Positions 1 through 13,112 of a DNA stretch of 42,500 nucleotides are shown one piece after another. Position 1 is the stretch's first letter. Each line of letters begins with the position of its first letter. The notes beneath the pieces are model-generated. The model ran no database searches and had not been told where the DNA came from. It was given only the letters and a program-made list of their open reading frames with translations. This stretch comes from Chromera velia (lineage: Eukaryota > Sar > Chromeraceae), in contig JAHBMJ010000337.1 in the NCBI GenBank assembly GCA_018398765.1, positions 1 to 42,500 on the forward strand, read 5' to 3'. The position numbers and the translations under genes are program-made.

Positions 1-48
<48 letters not shown>

Positions 49-122
49 GCAGAGAGAGAAAGAGAGTCTCAGACAGAGAGAGAGTCTCAGAGAGAGAGAG
101 AAAGAGAGAGAAAGAGAAAGAG
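1..122. repeat. GA-rich microsatellite
   Basis: Nearly pure (GA)n with interruptions such as AAAGAG and GTCTCAGAC. It continues into CAGACA-rich DNA to about 230. Any open frame here is an artefact of low complexity. Confidence 0.9.
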
Positions 123-246
123 GTTTTCGTTGCCTCTACGTGACTGAAGAGCTACCGATACAGGCAGGCACAGACACATACAGACAGACGCAGACAGACT
201 TAGACACATACGGACAATGCATTTTTGACTCAGTGTGCTCTGGGGC

Positions 247-773
247 GTACCGACTTTTTTAAATTATTTACTGGTGCCTACACCAATAAATCTATCTAAA
301 TTCGTAAAATTGTTAGCAACATCAACCTACCTATGCTTTTCCTTCCTGCGCTTCTAACGGGAGTCTCTACTTCCCATATGCACTCCGAAAGGCCTCTTTC
401 TTAGAGAAAAAGACCAAACAAAAGGCCAAAAGCAAACCGTTGTTCTGTTCCTCCCTGCTCCTAGATAAAGCAACACATGAAAAAAAGTGCTCGAAAAGGC
501 TACGCTGGGCCACGTTTCTCTTATCTAACCGTCGGGATTCGTTTGAAAAAATATGGAAACTAAAGAACAACATAGCTTTCATTGAATGATTCGCTCAAAA
601 TCTTCTCTCTATGTTGTCTAAGAAGCAATCGGAGGACTCTTCTTTCCGTATGTATTTATGCATGTACTGTCTTCCCTGTCTCGCCATGTGCATAGATGGC
701 GCTATGCTTGAACACGCATACTGGGGCCACCTACAAAAAGTCGGTACAAATCAATGCCCGGGGGATCGGCACC
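247..773. mobile_element. TIR element, copy A (left end truncated)
   Basis: This copy keeps the right terminal inverted repeat at 735-773 but only the inner 13 bases of the left one (247-259). No transposase can be recognised in it, so it is a non-autonomous element or a relic. The body matches copy B closely, including a stretch that starts GGAGTCTCTACTTCCC. Confidence 0.65.
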
Positions 774-1302
774 AAAAATCTTTAAACTCGATTTTCTCAA
801 AACGACCCTTTTTTTCTTTAGACATTCTATACAAGGAAACGTGACCGATTAGCCAGCCAGCTGGCCCAACAGGCAAGTGACTTGGATTTCTTCTCTGTCT
901 CCTTCCCTTGTCTCTTTCCTCTTGCTTTCTGTTCTCACACAGCAGTCATTTTGGGATATTCCCCCATTTTTCACTGATTTGTGCACATTTAGTACTCTTT
1001 TTTGAAGTCTGTCGCCCTGGTTCCCCAGCACCCCTCCCCCCAGCATCTTTCTTATCTTTCATCCTTCTCACAAACCATACCCCTCACTTTACCCCTCTCT
1101 TGCCTTTTATGAATTCATACATTCATATCACATTCATACTGAAAAAAAATGTACCTGGGCTCCCCTTAGCAGACCCAGTCCCTTTATAAAACGCAGTCTG
1201 CAGGTGCACACAGATAGAAAGACAGAAAGAGAGATAACAAAAGAGGGAAGGGGGTATGAGAGAAGCAGACAAAGAGCACTTATACTTACACTTACGCTTA
1301 TA

Positions 1303-1354
1303 CACACACACACACATACATACACACACATACACACACACAGAGAGAGAGAGA
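1303..1354. repeat. (CA)n(GA)n microsatellite in spacer 1
   Basis: Alternating CA with a few CATA units, then GA repeats. It is the short allele of the same locus that is expanded in the second spacer. Confidence 0.9.
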
Positions 1355-1597
1355 GAGACAGAGGTATGCTTCTGTCGTATCATAACTACCGATTCGAGGG
1401 CATACGTGTACCCATGCATACGGCCCACACAGAGGGATAAAGGGAAAACTGACGCCAAAAATGGACTTAAAATTCGAAAGAACTGACTTTTGGAGTCACT
1501 CCTAGCACAGCCGTGGGCAAAGGTTCTCTGCCCACTGGAGGTGTCCAATTGACGTCAAACACCTGCATCTAAAAAAAAATAGGGATAACGATGTAAG

Positions 1598-2150
1598 GGT
1601 GCCCATCCCCTGAGCATTGATTTGTACCGACTTTTTATTTACTGGTGCCTACAGCAATGAATAAATCTATCTGAATTCCTAAAATTGCTAGCAACGTCAA
1701 CCTACCTATGCCTTTCCTTTCTACACTTCTGATGGGAATCTCTACTTCCCATATGCACTCCAAAAGGCCTCTTTCTTAGAGAAAAAGACCAAATAAAGAG
1801 CTAAAAGCAAACCATTGTTCTGTTCCCCATAGTGTTCCCCTCTGCTCCTAGATAAAGCAACACATAAAAAAAAGTGCCCGAAAAGGCTGTGCTTCTCTGA
1901 TCTAACCATCGGGATTCGTTTAAAAAAATATGGAGACTACAGAACAACACAGCTTTCATTGAATGATTCGCTCAAAATCTTCTCTCTATGTTGTCTAAGA
2001 AGCAATCGGAGGACTCTTCTTTCCGTATATATTTATGTATATACTGTCTTCCCTGTCTCACCATATACGTAGACGGCGCTATGCCTGAATATGCATACCG
2101 GGGCCACCTGTAAAAAGTCGGTACAAATCAATATCCGGGGGATCAGCACC
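1598..2150. mobile_element. TIR element, copy B (complete, 553 bp)
   Basis: The left terminus at 1598-1636 begins GGTGCCCATCCCCTGAGC. The right terminus at 2112-2150 is its inverted copy (ending GGATCAGCACC), 39 bp long with only a few mismatches. No target-site duplication is evident next to the ends and there is no coding capacity. It behaves as a MITE-like or hairpin-ended element, but its superfamily cannot be assigned from the ends alone. Confidence 0.7.
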
Positions 2151-2681
2151 AAAAATCTTTAAACTCGATTTTCTCAAAACAACCCTTTTTTTCTTTAGAC
2201 ATTCTGTACAAGGGAATGTGACCGATTAGCCACCCAGCTGGCCCAACAGGCAAGTGACTTGGATTTACTTTCTGTCTCCTTCCTTTGTCTCCTTCCTCTT
2301 GCTTTATGTTCTCACACAGTAGTCATTTTGGGACATTCCCCCATTTTTCACTGACTTATGCATATTTAGTACTCTTTTTTGAAGTCTGTCGCCCTGGTTC
2401 CCCAGCACCCCTCCCCCTAGCATCTTTCTTATCTTCCATCCTTCTCACAAACCATGTCCCTCACTTTACCCCTCTCTTACCTTTCATGAATTCATACATT
2501 CACATCACATTCATACTCGAAAAAAATGTACCTGGGCTCGCCCTAGCAGACCCAGTCCCTTTATAAAACGTAGTCTGCAGGTGTACACAGATAGAAAGAT
2601 AGAAAGAGAGACAACAAGAGAGGGAAAAGGGTGTGAGAGAAGCAGACAAAGAGCACTTATACTTACACTTACGCTTATACA

Positions 2682-2852
<171 letters not shown>

Positions 2853-3086
2853 GTATGCTTCTGTCCTATCGCAACTACCGATTCAAGGATATACGTGCAC
2901 CCATGTATACGGCTCACACAGAGGGATGAAGGGAAAGCTGACGCCAAAAATGTACCTAAAATTCGAAAGAACTGACTTTTGGAGTCACTCCTAGCATAGC
3001 CGTGGGCAAAGGTTCTCTGCCCACTGGAGGTATCCAATTGATGTCAAACACGTGCATTTAAAAAAAAATAGGGATAAAGATGCAAG

Positions 3087-3544
3087 GGTGCCCATCCCCT
3101 GGGCATTGATTTGTACTGACTTTTTATTTACTGATGCCTACAGTAATGAATAAATCTATCTGAATTCCTAAAATTGCTAGCAACGTCAACCTACCTATGC
3201 CTTTCTTTTCTACACTTCTGATGGGAATCTCTACTTCCCATATGCACTCCGAAAGGCCTCTTTCTTAGAGAAAAAAACCCAATAAAAGGCTAAAAGCAAA
3301 CCATTGTTCTGTTCCCCCCTGCTCCCAGATAAAGCAACACGTAAAAAAAAGTGCCCGAAAAGGCTGTGCTTCTCTGATCTGACCATCGGGATTCGTTTAG
3401 AAAAATATGGAGACTATAGAACAACACAGCTTTCATTGAATGATTCGCTCAAAATCTTTTCTCTGTGCTGTCTAAGATTCAGACTAAGAAGCAATCGGAG
3501 GACTCTTCTTTCCATATGTATTCATGCATGCACTGTCTTCCCTG
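3087..3544. mobile_element. TIR element, copy C (right end truncated)
   Basis: The left inverted repeat is intact at 3087-3125. The body follows copy B to CTTCCCTG at 3544 and then stops. An internal 12 bp duplication (GATTCAGACTAA region, about 3477-3488) is absent from copies A and B. Confidence 0.65.
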
Positions 3545-5002
3545 AATATATTACAATAAAATTAAATAGAATAACAATATAAGTTTACGCAAAAATACTC
3601 TGCTAAAAAAATTTGCATAAATTCAAGTTACCTTACATACCAAAAAGTGTGTAATTCAGTGACTTAAACTTAAAAAATATCAGAAAAAATGTTTCTCAAA
3701 GGTTTTTTGAAATATTATAACCATTAAAACCTTGTAATTTATAGGAAACACAACTTTTTATTAACGATATATGGAATATGTACCGCAGCTAGCCACAACG
3801 TCCCACAACATTTCAGAACAAATTCTGAATAATTACTATGCGACGGCGGTGTACGCAAATTAACATGAAACATTCTGACTCTTTAATTTGCTACACGATG
3901 GTCGTGTAACTGCCGTCTTAGCCTCTTAGGCCCTTAGTCAAGTATCATCATATATGATGATGACATTGTAAGTTTCCGCATTAATAGATCACTCGCTTCG
4001 GCTTGAAATAACTTTCCGATTTGCAGCTTTACTCGCCCTGGTGACGGTCTCCAAAAACAAAAAATGGCGGCTGCAAAAAGCAGACAGACACGAAGGAAGA
4101 CAGACACACGCACACGGGAAAGGAAGACTTTGATTCATCAGAATGCCGGGCAGAGATGGATAAAAAGTTTGTGAGCAAAAGGAAACATATCACTGTAAAA
4201 AAGTTCGAAAACGTAGGAGTAGAAACAGAGGAGAAAGCCGAGTTTCATGACTGTGAATCGGTATGTGAACGAGATATGAGAGGCACATTTGAGTGACCTG
4301 CGTGGCACTTGAAGGTCCCAAGCAAGCGAAGGTAGGTACTCAGAGACGGCCTCTTGCCCGTTCTCCTTCATTATCCGCCGCTCATCATCTCCTCCTGTCC
4401 TGCCAACGACACTGTGCGGGCGCTGCTCAGCCCCCAGTGCTTGACTCTGCCTTGCATCTTCTTGCTGCCACGTGCCTGCAGAGGAGAGAGGGAGAAAAGC
4501 GGAGGAAACTGATTTGCTGGGAGGATGCACGTGCGCATCATGCTTTGTCTATCTGGCGCTGCAACAACCTCCCAAAAAAGATAAATGCAACGCAAATTTC
4601 ACTGCCCCCCTGACTCTCCTTGCAGACGTCACTTACCAGCAGAGATTGGGCTCTCTTCTAGAGAGAGAGAAATGCCGCGACCCCTCCAGGACGACACACC
4701 TGCGAAAGGAACAGAGAGAGAAGAAAGCGGTCTCTCGGATTTGTTCGGCAGAATGGAAAGACGGCGCTGCTTTCTCAGGCAAACGAGACGTCATTCAGAA
4801 GAGAAAACACACCCGTGCAAAAAGAGGTCATCGCACAGATAGCTGGGAATGCGCCTGCGTGAGAGAGCCATGAGGAGCCCGAAAGGCAAAGAGAAGAAAC
4901 AGATCAGCAGAGAGGTCAACAGAGGGATTGTGAACAAGAAAGGAGAAACATGGAGAGGGGCGAGAGAACAATTTTGCGCAAGGATCCCCCTCTCCTAGCC
5001 TC
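3545..5002. other. Intergenic DNA and probable 3' flank of the VPS13 gene
   Basis: From 3545 to about 4020 the DNA is AT-rich with no supported gene. From about 4020 to 5002 base composition returns to that of the gene region. This part lies just downstream of the TGA at 5003-5005 on the minus strand, so it may hold the 3' UTR. I see no convincing polyadenylation signal or further conserved coding exon, although a spliced C-terminal extension cannot be excluded. Confidence 0.5.
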
Positions 5003-6405
5003 TCACTTTCTTTCTTGCGGACGAATGCACTTACTTCCTTCCGCACTGAGGTCCTCTTCTGAGCATCTCAGTCGACACTTTCTTTCAGGAGGCGTTTCTC
5101 TCTCCCAACTCGAAGTTGAAGAAGATGAAGCCGCACTTTGATGCTGCTGTGCTGCTACCGTGCGGGTGGAAGGCTGGCAGCAGGGGAACCGAATACTCAA
5201 GAATACAGGACGCTGAATGAGGAGACCTTCTTCCCCTCCGTCCCGGTTTCTGCTGCTTCTTTCTTTTTCTTTTTCTTTTTCCTTTTCGCCCTCCAGATTG
5301 CTCCCTTCATTCGACTCTTTGCTCCCCCTCCTGCTGCTCGGCTTTGAGTCCCTCTCTGCAGCTGAGGAGGAAATCCCGCCAAGGGAGAGGGGAACCTTCG
5401 CAAGTTCAGAAGGGAGGGGGTACAGAGAGAAGACAAGGACCCTCCGGTCAGTAAGAAGGACAGACACGGGGGCAATCGCAGAGGGCATTCCCCCTCTAGA
5501 CTTGTCTCGAGGACCCAAGAATAGGGCCCTGCATTCGCACAGGATAACGTTCTCTTTCTCCCTTTCTCTTTCACTCCCGATCTCATCACCCCCTCCCATG
5601 CCCTCTGGGTGTCCACGCCGACTCGCAAAGATTCCTAAAAACGGAGCGTAGCCGTAAAGAGCATAACCAGAGGGGGCATCTCGCAGAGGGGGAATGCCGG
5701 GGCCTATACGTCTCCTCTCTGCCTCCAGAGACCTCACAGCTGTCAGCAGGCTCTCAACAAAGAGAGCACCAAACACCAGAGGTGTAGAGGGAGAGACCAA
5801 CCAGAGACTCCGATCGTCCGTGCCTTCAGTTTCAAAACACTCCCCCATCCCCCCTTCTCCTCTGTCCCACCCAGTTGCCAGGCCTACCACCAACTGCCGC
5901 CCCCCCGATTTACTGTGGAATGCCGGAAGCCGTGCAGGACGTGCACAAGACTCACACACCCGCGGGTGGGCCCTGAAGTCCCTCGGCCCCTCTAGGGGCG
6001 CTGTGTACTTCTTCGATACACGTGAAATGGTCCCCAGCAGGCTACCGATAGGCCTACTCACTGCGCCCACCACAGCACCGCCAACCGAACTGCCCCACCA
6101 TCTGCTCTCTTGCTGGCCAGTTTGTTGCGGTGCAGCGTTGACGAGTTCACCCGGGAGCCCACCCATGCGATCGCGTGCTTGCTGCAGCTGGTGGTGCTGC
6201 ATGTGCTGCTGTGCTTGTAAGGGAAGGTTGCGACGCAGCGAGTCTGAAAAGCTGGAAATGGTGGACAGTGAGGCCGAGGAGAGATGACGCGCGAAGCCGC
6301 CAACTCCCCGGAGAGAGAACGGAGACTGCAGCAGCTCCGCCACGCCCCTTGCCACATGCCGAGCGGCCTTTGCAGGATTTCCAAGCAGGTCGAAAGAGAA
6401 CAATC
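5003..6405 (-). CDS. VPS13 exon 29: conserved C-terminus
   Basis: The exon starts in phase 1 after CCCCCGCAG and begins LFSFDLLGNPAKAARHVARG, the near-invariant Asp-x-x-Gly-Asn-Pro motif of the VPS13 C-terminal (ATG2_C/DH-like) helices. Further on are SLSTISSFSDSLRRNL, matching the VPS13B-specific T-S-I-T-N-L-A-T-S-L-A-R-N stretch, and VVGAVSRPIGSLLGTIS, matching the repeated Gly-x-x-x-K/R-P-I/V-G helix. A region with VLLTDRRVLVFSLY fits the start of the C-terminal PH-like domain. Acidic and Lys/Glu-rich inserts separate these. The frame ends in TGA at 5003-5005. The last 100 residues have no clear family match, so a further splice cannot be ruled out. Confidence 0.8.
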
Positions 6406-9400
6406 CTGCGGGGGAGTTGCAAGCAGGCAATTGGAGCGACACACAGACATGCAGGGCGGCATCCAGAAGGAAATCGACCAAAAAGGACGAAGCTGGCTTT
6501 CATTTGGCCACCATTTCACGCAAGGATCAAATATCGACTCTCTAATGCATGCTTGACAAGCAGATTCACGGTCTAGATTTATCGGAGTCACGAGCCTGAG
6601 ATGAATTCTTGAGGTGCATTTATTAAATGGTGCTCACTGCAGAATTACAACAGAAGAATACAATCTCTCTTCCTTCTTTCCTGTCTTTCTGATTCTACCT
6701 GCCCCCTCCGAACACGAACCTGCAACCGGAGCTTCCAAGAGCGCCAGGGCCGCGTAGTGGGCCCCGAGTTCCGCCCAGAGGACATGCGAGGGCGTCACGA
6801 CGTCCCCAATTCTCACGGAGGGAAACGAGAGAGCCAGATCAGAGAAGGAAAGGAATAGGGGAGTCTGCAGACGGAGACTGACGCGCACAGACACCTTGGA
6901 TACGTAGCATGTGCGCATGGTGACATAGGAGAATGTCGGAGCTGCTGCTCCTGTCTTTTTCTTTCCTTTCGATTCAATTGATTCGTCCCCCCCACTTCTC
7001 TGGCCAGAGGAGGAAGAGGAAGACGCTGAGGGGACCTCGAGAGCTTCCATGAAGGCCTTGACGTCCCTGACCAGTTGATCATCAAATTCCACACGCACGC
7101 AGGGAATGTCCAGAGGCTTGCTTGAGGAGACCCCATTCGCGACACCCACTGCCTCTGTCTCGTCTGCATGGCCTCCCTGCTCCATGTCTGCTGTGGCTTC
7201 AGCTTTGTCGGGAAACACGAGAAGCACGGGCAGGGGCGCCCTTTTGCTGCTCAGCAGGGGAGCGCAGTGCAGAGTTTCTGCCAGAGTCTGCAGGTTGACT
7301 GCGTGGGCAAACCGGGGCGCTGGGAGGGGATTGGGACCTTGGTTGTCTGCTCGGAAGTCGGCGTACAAAATCTCCACATACGAGGGCAGAGGGGGGGGAG
7401 GCTTCAGAAGGCTGAGGACGAGGGAGAGTCGGGGAATCGAGAGGGCCAGACAGGGCATCCCGGGATCCGATGACTGCCCTCCCGAGAGGTCCGACAGCTG
7501 AACGCACAAGCAGACAGAAGAGAGATGGGTCGATTCTTCAGCGCTGGAACAACGGGGCATGGGAGGGAAGTGGAGAGTTGCTACGTCAAAAACTGAGTAA
7601 GAGAAAAAGAAAGTGCAGACATTTCAAGCTTTCAGCCTCCCATCTTCCTTTGTCGCTTTACACTGTCGTGATCTCTTATTGCGTTTCCCTCCCTGCTCAC
7701 CCTCTCTCTATCTGGATACCCCGCTCCCGTGTGTCCTTTTTTGACCGACCGCGATTTTCTCTGCCGACAGGGAGTGGATCTTCCTCAATGCCCACCCATG
7801 CACATCCTCATCCTCATTGAATCCTGCACACAGTACCGACAGGAAGACAGAGAGACAAAATGGGACAGAGAGAGACAGAGGCGCCAGCTGCAAAGTGTAG
7901 CAAGACCTGTAAAGCTTTGCCGACACGCAGCACTCGTAAAAGAGAATGGGGGGGCAAGCGTTGATGTTGGAAAGATCGGGAACTGATGGGCCGACGGACA
8001 AACAGACAGAAAGCCGCACACAGAGACTGAGACAGACAAAGGAAAGGCACAGACAGGGCCAGGCAAGTGAAAGCAACCTTGCGTCGCTCTCTGTGTTTGT
8101 ATACAACTGCGGCATGGAAGAAAATGCTCACTCAGCACTGACAGACCCTCCAAGGAAACCACAGACTGACTGTGGGCATCACTCCAGCTCCACCGCGTCT
8201 CCTTCTCCCTCTCGCTCGCGTACACGTATGAGAGTTGCTGCACGGAAATATCCCGCAAAGCTTAGATGAATTTGATTGCAAAAAAGATGAAAAGCAAAAT
8301 GATGATCAGAGACCGCTGCAACATTCTCAGCTTCATTCGGCTTCCAGATCGGGACATTGCAGCTCGACTGTCCAGCACTATCTGCTTGCAATCTTCTGAG
8401 CCCCAACAAAAGAGGCGAATAAAGTGTTCCCCCATGTATGTCCAGCAGGCCTTCCTCTCTGTCTCTTTTTCCTTCTCTCGAGACATCAAGAGAAAACTAT
8501 AAACCACCTCTGCACTACCTTCATCGACGTACCGTCAGGTGCACTGCGTGGCGTCCCCCTCCCCCTCCCCCCCTGGAGGCCAAAGAGTTATTGTTCAGAT
8601 GAGCGTGGACAACCAGGTCGCGACTTTCCACCCGGACCTCCAGCCGTCTCTCGAACTGAAACAAATCTCCCCTGTCAGTCCCGTTTCCACCTCCCCGGCT
8701 CCCTCCGTAAGTTCGCAGTCTCTCAACCTCATCTCCGAGACGCTCTAAACCCCACAAGGAGGAACTTGTTGTATCGTTCTCTCCCCGTTCTGATTGATAG
8801 GTGCTCCCTGAAGCAGCCATTCTTGTCTCCCTTTTCCAATCAGACCACTCCCAGAAAAAGTCAACGAACGCCCGAAGTCTGCCGTCACCGTCAGCCTCCG
8901 AATCCAAATCAGGAGGGCAGGGCGGCTCAGGGGTACCAGATGCAGACAGAGGCAAAGGCAGCCATGCACCACCTTTATTCCCCGACTCCCCTCCCGACTC
9001 TGCAGCACTCACAGTCACCCAGGCCCACATCTTCTTCTCTCCAATCAGGTCCATTTGCCCTGCTGCTGCCAGCTCTGCCCTCCAGACAAGCTCCACCGGC
9101 AAGGGGCTGAAGGAACACCTGATGATGCAGTGGGCACTTGAGTAGAGTACCTCTACGTGAATACACCCAGCCAGAACTGCCGCGTGCCCCTCCCCCCCTG
9201 CGTGTGCGGACCCTCCCGAGCCTCTCCGATCTCCACGAAGGCCCGAATGGGTATACGCCTGATTCCCAGAGGACACTAGGAAGGCAGACTCTCCCTTGGA
9301 CCCTCTGATCAACACAAAAGAGGACCAGAAGGCACTCAACTCCCCGCTCGTGCACCCAGACCGCAGACGTCGGAGAGGACCCCCCGCCTCCCCCCCAGAG

Positions 9401-11578
9401 CCACCATCGTCTAGGCATTCAGCACTCACAGAGTCTTTCAACGACGCACGTCGAGCTGCCCCCTGCTGATCACCCCAGACTGAGACAGCAGACGGAATTG
9501 AAGAGCAGAGAGCACAGAGACGAAGCCCTAAACGCGACTGCCAGGAGGAAGAACCACTCCCTCCTTCTTCTCTTCCACGCCTTCTGCCCCGTCTCCCTCT
9601 AAGCACCCCCGCTGCTGCTGCTTGCATCCCAACACCCCCCCCTGCCCTTTCGAAAGAGTGCACAGCCGAAGACGAGGCGGAGGACCCAGAGGCAGAGGAA
9701 GACCCCAGGGGAGACGGGGAAAGTCCCCCGACGGTGTTCCCTCCACTCACAGAGGCCAAGTCGGGGTCCGTGGAGTCCGCTGCTGACCCCACTGCATGAA
9801 ACGATCAGACACGGACGGAGAGTGTGCATGTGAGACTGTTCGAAAATCCGTATACGAAACACTTCTACCAATGAATCCAGCAACTCATGCACGGTCAGGC
9901 TCCCACCATGTGCACTCACACCCAAAGAAGGATATCTGATAGGACAGAGACTCACTCACTCTGCAGCACAGGCTGGAAGGCAGACCAACTCTTTCTCGGT
10001 CGGGACACACAGTCCATCCATCCATCCATCGATCCATCCTCACTCGATCTGTCCCACACTTACCCTGCTGCGTCTGTCTCGTCTCTGTGCCGTCGCGTGT
10101 GCCCATCACGATGTCCGTTCTGCACAGAAAGAGAAGGGAGGACAGATTTGAGCCTCATACATATTTGCGTCAACGACGAAGAGCGTAAAAAAACCAAATG
10201 CTGGACACCATGAGCACCCCAGTACGAGCCTGTGCATCCACAGGAGAAAAACAACATTGGCGTATATTTGGACTGACAAACAACAACTTTACTGGCTGTC
10301 AAGCTTTTCCACGGGAGGCCGGTTTTTAGATAGATACACCAAGGAAGCGGACCAGCTCGCTGAATGAATGTCCATGCATGCACCGTCGAAGCCGTCTGAC
10401 TGACTGACTGACTGACCGAATGTCCCCCCCCGCCCCCTCATGGCGTCTTCTTGTGCCTGCACCCCCTGCCGTCCCTTCAGCCCCAGCAGCGTCCCCTCCG
10501 ACGTCTGCCCGCGCATTGAAGACTTGGAGGGTCCTCAGGGGTGCACACGGAAAGGCGGCACACGTCGCCGGAGGCACAACGAAAGGGACCATGGGGACAG
10601 CCGGGAACAGCGGGAGGGCCTGACAGGACCCTCGCCCGTCCCCTGCATGAATGCATGCATGCGTGCATACCCACGCACGAACGGACACACAAGAAGCAGA
10701 TGAGATGCACAACCGAGGGGCAGAAACGAGAATTGCGCATCATCATTGAAAAGAGGAAAAAAAGGGTTTGTTTGAAGGGCGACGCAGATTTTCAAACGGA
10801 TCACTTTCCTTTCATATTTCCCCCCCAGCTGTTGGACATCTCGCCCTTTCTACAGGAGCTCACAGTTCTTGTGAACCCAAAAAACGGACAAAGGAGAGAC
10901 TCCCAAACCGACCTGCCGAGGAAGTGGCCCTCGGATCTCCGCCCGACCCCCCCCCTCCTCCCGCAGAGGACCTCCGTCTCTCTCCGTGTCGTCCCTCTGC
11001 CCCCGCCTGTCTGGCCTCTCTCTCCCTCCGCCTCGCCGTGGGCCCACTAATATGTGGTTTGGACGCAGCAATGAACAGCGGGGAGTCGTTGAGAATCACC
11101 AGGGGCGGCTGGACAGATGGGTGAAATTCGATCGTGAATGTCCCTGCGGAAAATGACGCAGGCAAAGAGTTCAAAGAAAGAGAGGGAACCAGGGGACAAT
11201 TAAGAAGTTTATACCAGAATTTTTCACTTCAGACAAAAATGCCAGGAACATGCTTGCTGCAGATTTTTTGCGCAGTCTTCTACCCAAGCCCTTGGAAAGT
11301 TTTCCTTCTGAAATATCCTTTCACCCCGTACGATTGAAGCAACTCCACGCTCTCAAAGTGAGTGGAGAAAAACTCTGCAAGCAAATTCACCGACCGACCG
11401 ACCGACCGACCGCTCTTTCGATGGATGCCGTAGAGAACGTTGACGAGTGCCGTGGAGAGAGGCCGGCCTCGAGAGTCGCGTTCCTGCATCCATCCATCCA
11501 TCAAGGCAGTTAGCCAGAGATGAACAAAGATTACACACATCATGCACACACAAGGACAGTCACTCTCTCAACTCACAG

Positions 11579-11643
<65 letters not shown>

Positions 11644-13074
11644 TCTCTCACATGCATGCGTCCAAATTCCTCCGTCTAGCCCACAGAGGCAAGCGAACGA
11701 AATGAGGGAACGAAAAGAAGGGAGAAAGAGAAGTAAGGAAGAGAAAGAAGAAAGGGGACACAATTGAACAGACTGACAGAGCAGAGGAGGTCAGTTGCGA
11801 CTTGGACGTCTCTTGCAGCCCCTCCGCCCAACCAGTCCTGAGCAGCGCCCTTGCCTGCAACAACCATGGAGGAACACAGGGTGAATGAACTCACACGGAG
11901 GAGAAGTCAACCTCTGATGCCTGCCTTTGATCAGAGCATCTGAGAAGGTCCTTCTTTTCTGTTCCCAGCGGCCCTCCGCTGTCTTTGTGCTTTCCCTTCT
12001 CTTGGAAGGAAATGAAAGGAAAATGGGGGAGGGAACTGAGTGAAGTGAAAGCGCACACCCATGCAAAAGCCAGGACCAAAAGAAAGAAAAAGAAGGCCAG
12101 CCAGAGAGGCGAGAAAGGTGAGGAGAGAAGAGACATCCCACTAGACAGACCCACCAGCAGCAAGTCCCCCTCCAGGAAACAGGGGAAGAAGAATGTCGTC
12201 AGTCCACACGGCCCCCCTCAGCGCGTCTCCTTCATCCTCTGCATGCATGCACACAGGCCGGCCGAGATACAAACAGACGAACAAAAGAGAACAGTGAAAG
12301 CGGCAAAGAGAAAGAACCAACGTTGCTGGTCACAGAAGATTGCAAGGTGGCTATGAGTTCTCTTTGTAATCACTGAAGTGGATAAAAGCACGAACGTGCA
12401 CGGAAACAAAAGGCAGCTAGTAAAAGGGAAACACGGCATGACAGAGGGACGTACGGACCTCCCGGTTCTGCTCCTGCCGCCGAGACTGCCGCTCTGATTG
12501 CAAAGTACAGTTTTCTCGGATCCAGTCCTTCCATTTCTTCTTCTGCATCTGCGAGTGCCCCCTTTGAGCTTCTCACTCGCACCCCCACAGCAAGTTCATC
12601 CTCGCTGGCGCTGCCCTCTTCATCAGACTCCTGACTGTCTCTCCCGCTTCTGTCAACTTCCCCCCCTCCTTCTCCGCGAGACCGCCTGTCTGAACTCTCT
12701 GTGGCGCTGTCATCAGCTCCCCTGACAGTCGACGACTCTGAAGGAGGGAGGGGCAAAACCAGTGCAGGGAGAAAGGAGTGAAAGGAGAACCAGAATAAGA
12801 AAGCTCTCCACTGCATTGTGAAAAGCGATGGGCAACCTTCTTTCCTTCACAACTCTTTGCTTGCGTAAAAGAAACCGGAAGGAAGATCAAGTGCTTCCCG
12901 ACCCCTCCTGACGTCTCACATGACTGGACACAAACGTGAAGGATCTGCTCCAAACAGTCAAGTGCGGAGACGTCCAAAAAATGTGCAGAAATATATCACT
13001 GGAAAGCGGAACGTGGGAAAATGAGGAAAACGAAGTAAGGAAGACAGACAAGCGAGCGAGCGAGCGAGCGAGCG

Positions 13075-13112
<38 letters not shown>

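Noticed and set aside
10646-10670. TGCATGCATGC motif as an AP2-type promoter element
   Set aside because: It lies just inside an intron of VPS13 as a simple repeat, not upstream of a gene start.
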